Of a DNA stretch of 7,835 nucleotides, positions 5,454 through 7,835 are shown one piece after another. The DNA comes from Thermoleophilia bacterium. GTDB lineage: Bacteria; Actinomycetota; Thermoleophilia; Miltoncostaeales; Miltoncostaeaceae. The stretch lies in contig JAEMRL010000097.1 of NCBI GenBank assembly GCA_016463385.1, forward strand, positions 1 through 7,835, read 5' to 3'. A program made the translations under genes and the position numbers. The first letter of the stretch is position 1; the number at the start of each line of letters is the position of its first letter. Below the pieces are notes generated by a model. It was not told where the DNA came from. It made no database searches and saw nothing but the letters and a program-made list of their open reading frames with translations.

Positions 5454-7835
5454 CTACTTCCGGACGTAGGGGATGCCGACGGCCGCCGGCGGCCGCGGCC
5501 GGCCGACGATGCCGGCGACGGCGATCAGCGTGAGGACATAGGGCAGCGCCTCGAAGAGGATCGCGAGCGAGTCGGAGTAGACCGGCAGCCTCTGGGCGAT
5601 CGCGCTGGAGGAGCCGAACAGCAGGCAGGCCAGGAACAGGCCCTTCGGGCGCCAGTTGCCGAAGATCAGGGCCGCGAGGGCGATGAAGCCGGCGCCCGCC
5701 GTCATCCTCTCGCTGAACGAGTTGACGAAGCCGATGGACAGGAACGCCCCGCCGAGACCGCCGAAGACGCCCGAGATGATCACCGCCGTGTAGCGGATGC
5801 GGTAGACCGACAGGCCGACCGTCTCGGCGGCCTCCGGGTGCTCGCCCACCGAACGCAGGCGCAGGCCGAACGCGGTGCGGAAGATCGCGTAGTACGACAG
5901 CGGCACGAGCGCGAGGCCCACCCAGATCATGAGGTTGAGGCTCCCGAAGGCGTCGCCGAAGTACGGGACGTCCTTGATGAAGCCGAGCTCGACGTCCGGG
6001 ATCGCGGGGATGCCGCCGGGAGTGCCCTCGGGGCCGTAGATGTCGATGAACAGGTACCCGGTGAGGCCGGTGGCGAGGAACCAGACCGCCGTGCCGCTCA
6101 GGATCTGATCGGCGCGCAGATGGATCGAGAGGACGGCGTGGATGGCCGCCAGCAGGCCGCCCGCGATCGCTGCGAGCAGCACGCCCGCGATCCACGAGTC
6201 GAACTTGTCGGCGCCGAGGATCCCGAAGAACGCCCCCATGAGCAGCATGCCCTCGAGACCGATGTTCACGACGCCGCTGCGCTCGGAGAACATCCCGCCG
6301 AGCGCGGCGAAGATGAGCGGCGTGGCGAAGCGCAGCATCGAGGCCGTGAGGGCCGACCACACGACCACGGACTCCAGGTTGGAGACGCTCGACTCGGTCG
6401 CCATCGCACCGAGAGTGCCGAACACCAGGCCGACCCCGATGGCGATGTAGCCGAGTCGCTGCTCCCCGCGGAGCACCGCCGAGATCGCGAGCGCTACCGC
6501 GACGATGCCGATCGCGACGGGGACGGCGGGCTGGCGGACCAGGAACGGCGGCACGGCGACCAGCAGCGCGACGACGCCGAGGACGATGGCGCCGATCGCG
6601 ATCGCCCGGTCCCGGGTGGGAGCGTGCGATCGCGCCCAGGCCTGCGCGCGCTCGGCGATCGGAGCGCGGGCCGGCCGGACCACGGCGTCCTGGGGCACCA
6701 GGGCTGTCACCGCCGCGGGGGGAGGAGGAGGCGGCGCGGTCCTGCGTGGCAGGTGCGGCAGGCGGAAGCGCGGCAGGCCGCGGCGCTTCCAGAGGTAGAG
6801 GATCAGGAGATCGGCGCCGATGAACAGGAGCACCAGCGCCTGGATCATCGTCGCCAGGTTCCCGGCGAGCTGCGGCGCGAACACGTCGGGGTCGAGGCTG
6901 CGCGTGGAGGTGCCGTAGAGCAGCGCGCCGAAGAGCAGCGACGCGAAGAAGACTCCGACCGCCGTGTTGCGCCCGAGCATCGCCACCGCGATCCCTGTGA
7001 AGCCGATCACGTTGGTCTGGACGTCGAGCTGCCCGAGCCGGAACTGCCAGCCGAGCATGTCCATCGCGCCGCCGAGACCGGCGAAGGAGCCCGCGATCGC
7101 CATCGCCAGGAAATAGCTGCGCCCGACGCTGATGCCGCCGTAGCGGGCCGCCTCGGCGTTGCGGCCGACCGCGCGCACCCGGAAGCCGAGGGTCGTGCGC
7201 GACAGGATCAGCCAGTAGGCGATCAGGCCGAAGATCGCGAGGGTGATGCCCATGTGCAGGCCCTGGAGCTGGGCGTCGCCCCAGATCACCGGCAGCTTCG
7301 CGCCCTCGACGACGTCGTTGGAGATCGGCACGGAGGCGTTCTGGTCGTTCTGGAGCGGCCCCCCGAGCCCGAACAGGTAGCTCCCGATCCAGTAGGCGAT
7401 CCAGTTGAGCATGATCGTGGTGATCACCTCGTGGGCGCCGACCGTCGCCTTGAGGATGCCCGCGATGCCGGCCCAGACGGCGCCCGCGAGGGCGGCGAGG
7501 ACGATCGCGAGCACGATGTGCGCCGGGCCGAAGAGGTCGTTGAACGACGAGCCGACCCACACCGACACGATGGCGCCGACGGTCCACTGGCCCTGGCCGC
7601 CGATGTTGAACAGCCCGCAGCGGAACGCGAAGGCGACCGCCATCGACACGAAGATCAGCGTCGTGGTCAGCAGCAGGGTCTGCTGGAGGTTGAAGGCCGC
7701 GTTCTCGCGGTCGGACCCGGTCACCCACGGGAAGAACCAGTTCAGCCCTGTCCCGTTGAAGATGCCCTTGTAGGTCGTCAGGGGGTTGTGACCGGTCGCC
7801 GCGACGACCACGCCCCCGATCAGAAACGCGAGGAC
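5454..7835 (-). CDS. Fused ABC transporter permease (NupP-NupQ/BmpA-type purine nucleoside importer), N-terminus off window
   Basis: 793 residues are visible, starting in mid-membrane helix (VLAFLIGGVVV). The GTG at 7811 lies inside that helix, so the true start is probably beyond the right edge. Residues 1 to about 355 form a COG4603 (NupP/YufP-like) permease with CGLFNIGGQGQW and a cytoplasmic loop VGRNAEAARYGG (223-234). A polar, Arg/Pro-rich linker with six prolines (368-373) follows, then three hydrophobic segments (about 411-432, 437-454, 461-479). From about 500 comes a COG1079 (NupQ/YufQ-like) permease with ATPLIFAALGGMFSERSG, VVNIGLEGM and a loop VGEHPEAAETVG (663-674). The two loops and the GLGGA segments after them are similar, as expected for paired permeases. 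In Bacillus NupOPQ these are separate subunits working with an ATPase and a BmpA-type lipoprotein; those genes are expected upstream, off the window. Purine or nucleoside uptake is inferred from family and neighbours. Confidence 0.88.
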   Translation of the reverse strand, partial: VLAFLIGGVVVAATGHNPLTTYKGIFNGTGLNWFFPWVTGSDRENAAFNLQQTLLLTTTLIFVSMAVAFAFRCGLFNIGGQGQWTVGAIVSVWVGSSFNDLFGPAHIVLAIVLAALAGAVWAGIAGILKATVGAHEVITTIMLNWIAYWIGSYLFGLGGPLQNDQNASVPISNDVVEGAKLPVIWGDAQLQGLHMGITLAIFGLIAYWLILSRTTLGFRVRAVGRNAEAARYGGISVGRSYFLAMAIAGSFAGLGGAMDMLGWQFRLGQLDVQTNVIGFTGIAVAMLGRNTAVGVFFASLLFGALLYGTSTRSLDPDVFAPQLAGNLATMIQALVLLFIGADLLILYLWKRRGLPRFRLPHLPRRTAPPPPPPAAVTALVPQDAVVRPARAPIAERAQAWARSHAPTRDRAIAIGAIVLGVVALLVAVPPFLVRQPAVPVAIGIVAVALAISAVLRGEQRLGYIAIGVGLVFGTLGAMATESSVSNLESVVVWSALTASMLRFATPLIFAALGGMFSERSGVVNIGLEGMLLMGAFFGILGADKFDSWIAGVLLAAIAGGLLAAIHAVLSIHLRADQILSGTAVWFLATGLTGYLFIDIYGPEGTPGGIPAIPDVELGFIKDVPYFGDAFGSLNLMIWVGLALVPLSYYAIFRTAFGLRLRSVGEHPEAAETVGLSVYRIRYTAVIISGVFGGLGGAFLSIGFVNSFSERMTAGAGFIALAALIFGNWRPKGLFLACLLFGSSSAIAQRLPVYSDSLAILFEALPYVLTLIAVAGIVGRPRPPAAVGIPYVRK
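5480..5505. terminator. GC-rich palindromes at the convergent junction, possible hairpin terminator
   Basis: A perfect 16-bp palindrome CGGCCGCCGGCGGCCG (5480-5495) is followed directly by CGGCCGGCCG (5496-5505). They lie 27 bases downstream of the HIU hydrolase stop, inside the 3' end of the permease gene (GRPRPPAAVG). There is no T-tract, so this is not a classical intrinsic terminator, but actinobacterial terminators often lack one. Since the convergent genes have no intergenic DNA, any terminator must overlap coding sequence. Pro/Ala/Arg codons in GC-rich DNA can also give such palindromes by chance. Confidence 0.25.

Noticed and set aside
6717..6734. Purine-rich run on the plus strand as a simple repeat
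   Set aside because: It encodes six prolines (CCG CCT CCT CCT CCC CCC) of the permease linker and needs no other explanation.
5371..7728. 785-codon minus-strand frame parallel to the permease
   Set aside because: It is an Arg/Pro/Gly-rich shadow in another frame; the permease frame has clear membrane helices and family motifs.
7811..7835. GTG at 7811 as the true start of the permease
   Set aside because: The frame stays open to the window edge and encodes a hydrophobic helix (VLAFLIGG) that continues through the GTG, so the start is most likely outside the window.
1..7835. Mobile elements, CRISPR arrays, tRNA or rRNA genes, defence systems
   Set aside because: No transposase-like frames, spaced direct repeats, cloverleaf-like stretches or defence-associated domains were seen. 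Coding sequence fills all but 103 bp with metabolic and transport genes.

Overview
This is a very GC-rich window (roughly 70% or more by eye) with dense coding, GTG/TTG starts and four-base gene overlaps. It suggests an actinobacterium, possibly a Thermoleophilia (Solirubrobacterales-like) genome; that placement is inference, because no rRNA or other phylogenetic marker is present. The window is a purine-catabolism locus: it makes urate, oxidises it, and ends in an importer that probably brings in purines or nucleosides. Apart from one 103-bp divergent control region, every base is coding.

Layout. From about 4157 leftwards on the minus strand runs an operon: the xanthine dehydrogenase FAD subunit (3291-4157), the 2Fe-2S subunit (2821-3294), an 8-oxoguanine deaminase-like amidohydrolase (1472-2824) and the molybdopterin subunit (1475 to the left edge, C-terminus missing). 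From 4261 rightwards on the plus strand runs a two-gene operon: urate oxidase (4261-5136) and 5-hydroxyisourate hydrolase (5133-5453). Facing it on the minus strand, with its stop codon directly next to the hydrolase stop, is a long permease (5454 to the right edge, N-terminus missing). The permease joins in one chain two membrane subunits that are separate proteins in BmpA/Nup-type nucleoside ABC importers.

How the genes work together. XDH converts hypoxanthine and xanthine to urate. The deaminase probably converts 8-oxoguanine directly to urate, giving a second entry. Urate oxidase makes 5-hydroxyisourate, and the HIU hydrolase makes OHCU (2-oxo-4-hydroxy-4-carboxy-5-ureidoimidazoline). OHCU decarboxylase and the allantoin genes are not in the window.

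Most interesting points. The urate oxidase keeps the catalytic Lys and Thr, but an ungapped alignment puts Thr where the catalytic His of the Lys-Thr-His relay should be, and its C-terminal loop is shortened. The deaminase sits inside the XDH subunit operon. The permease is a fusion with extra membrane segments after a proline-rich linker. Both divergent operons have a -10-like hexamer 6-7 nt from the start codon, suggesting leaderless or nearly leaderless transcripts.
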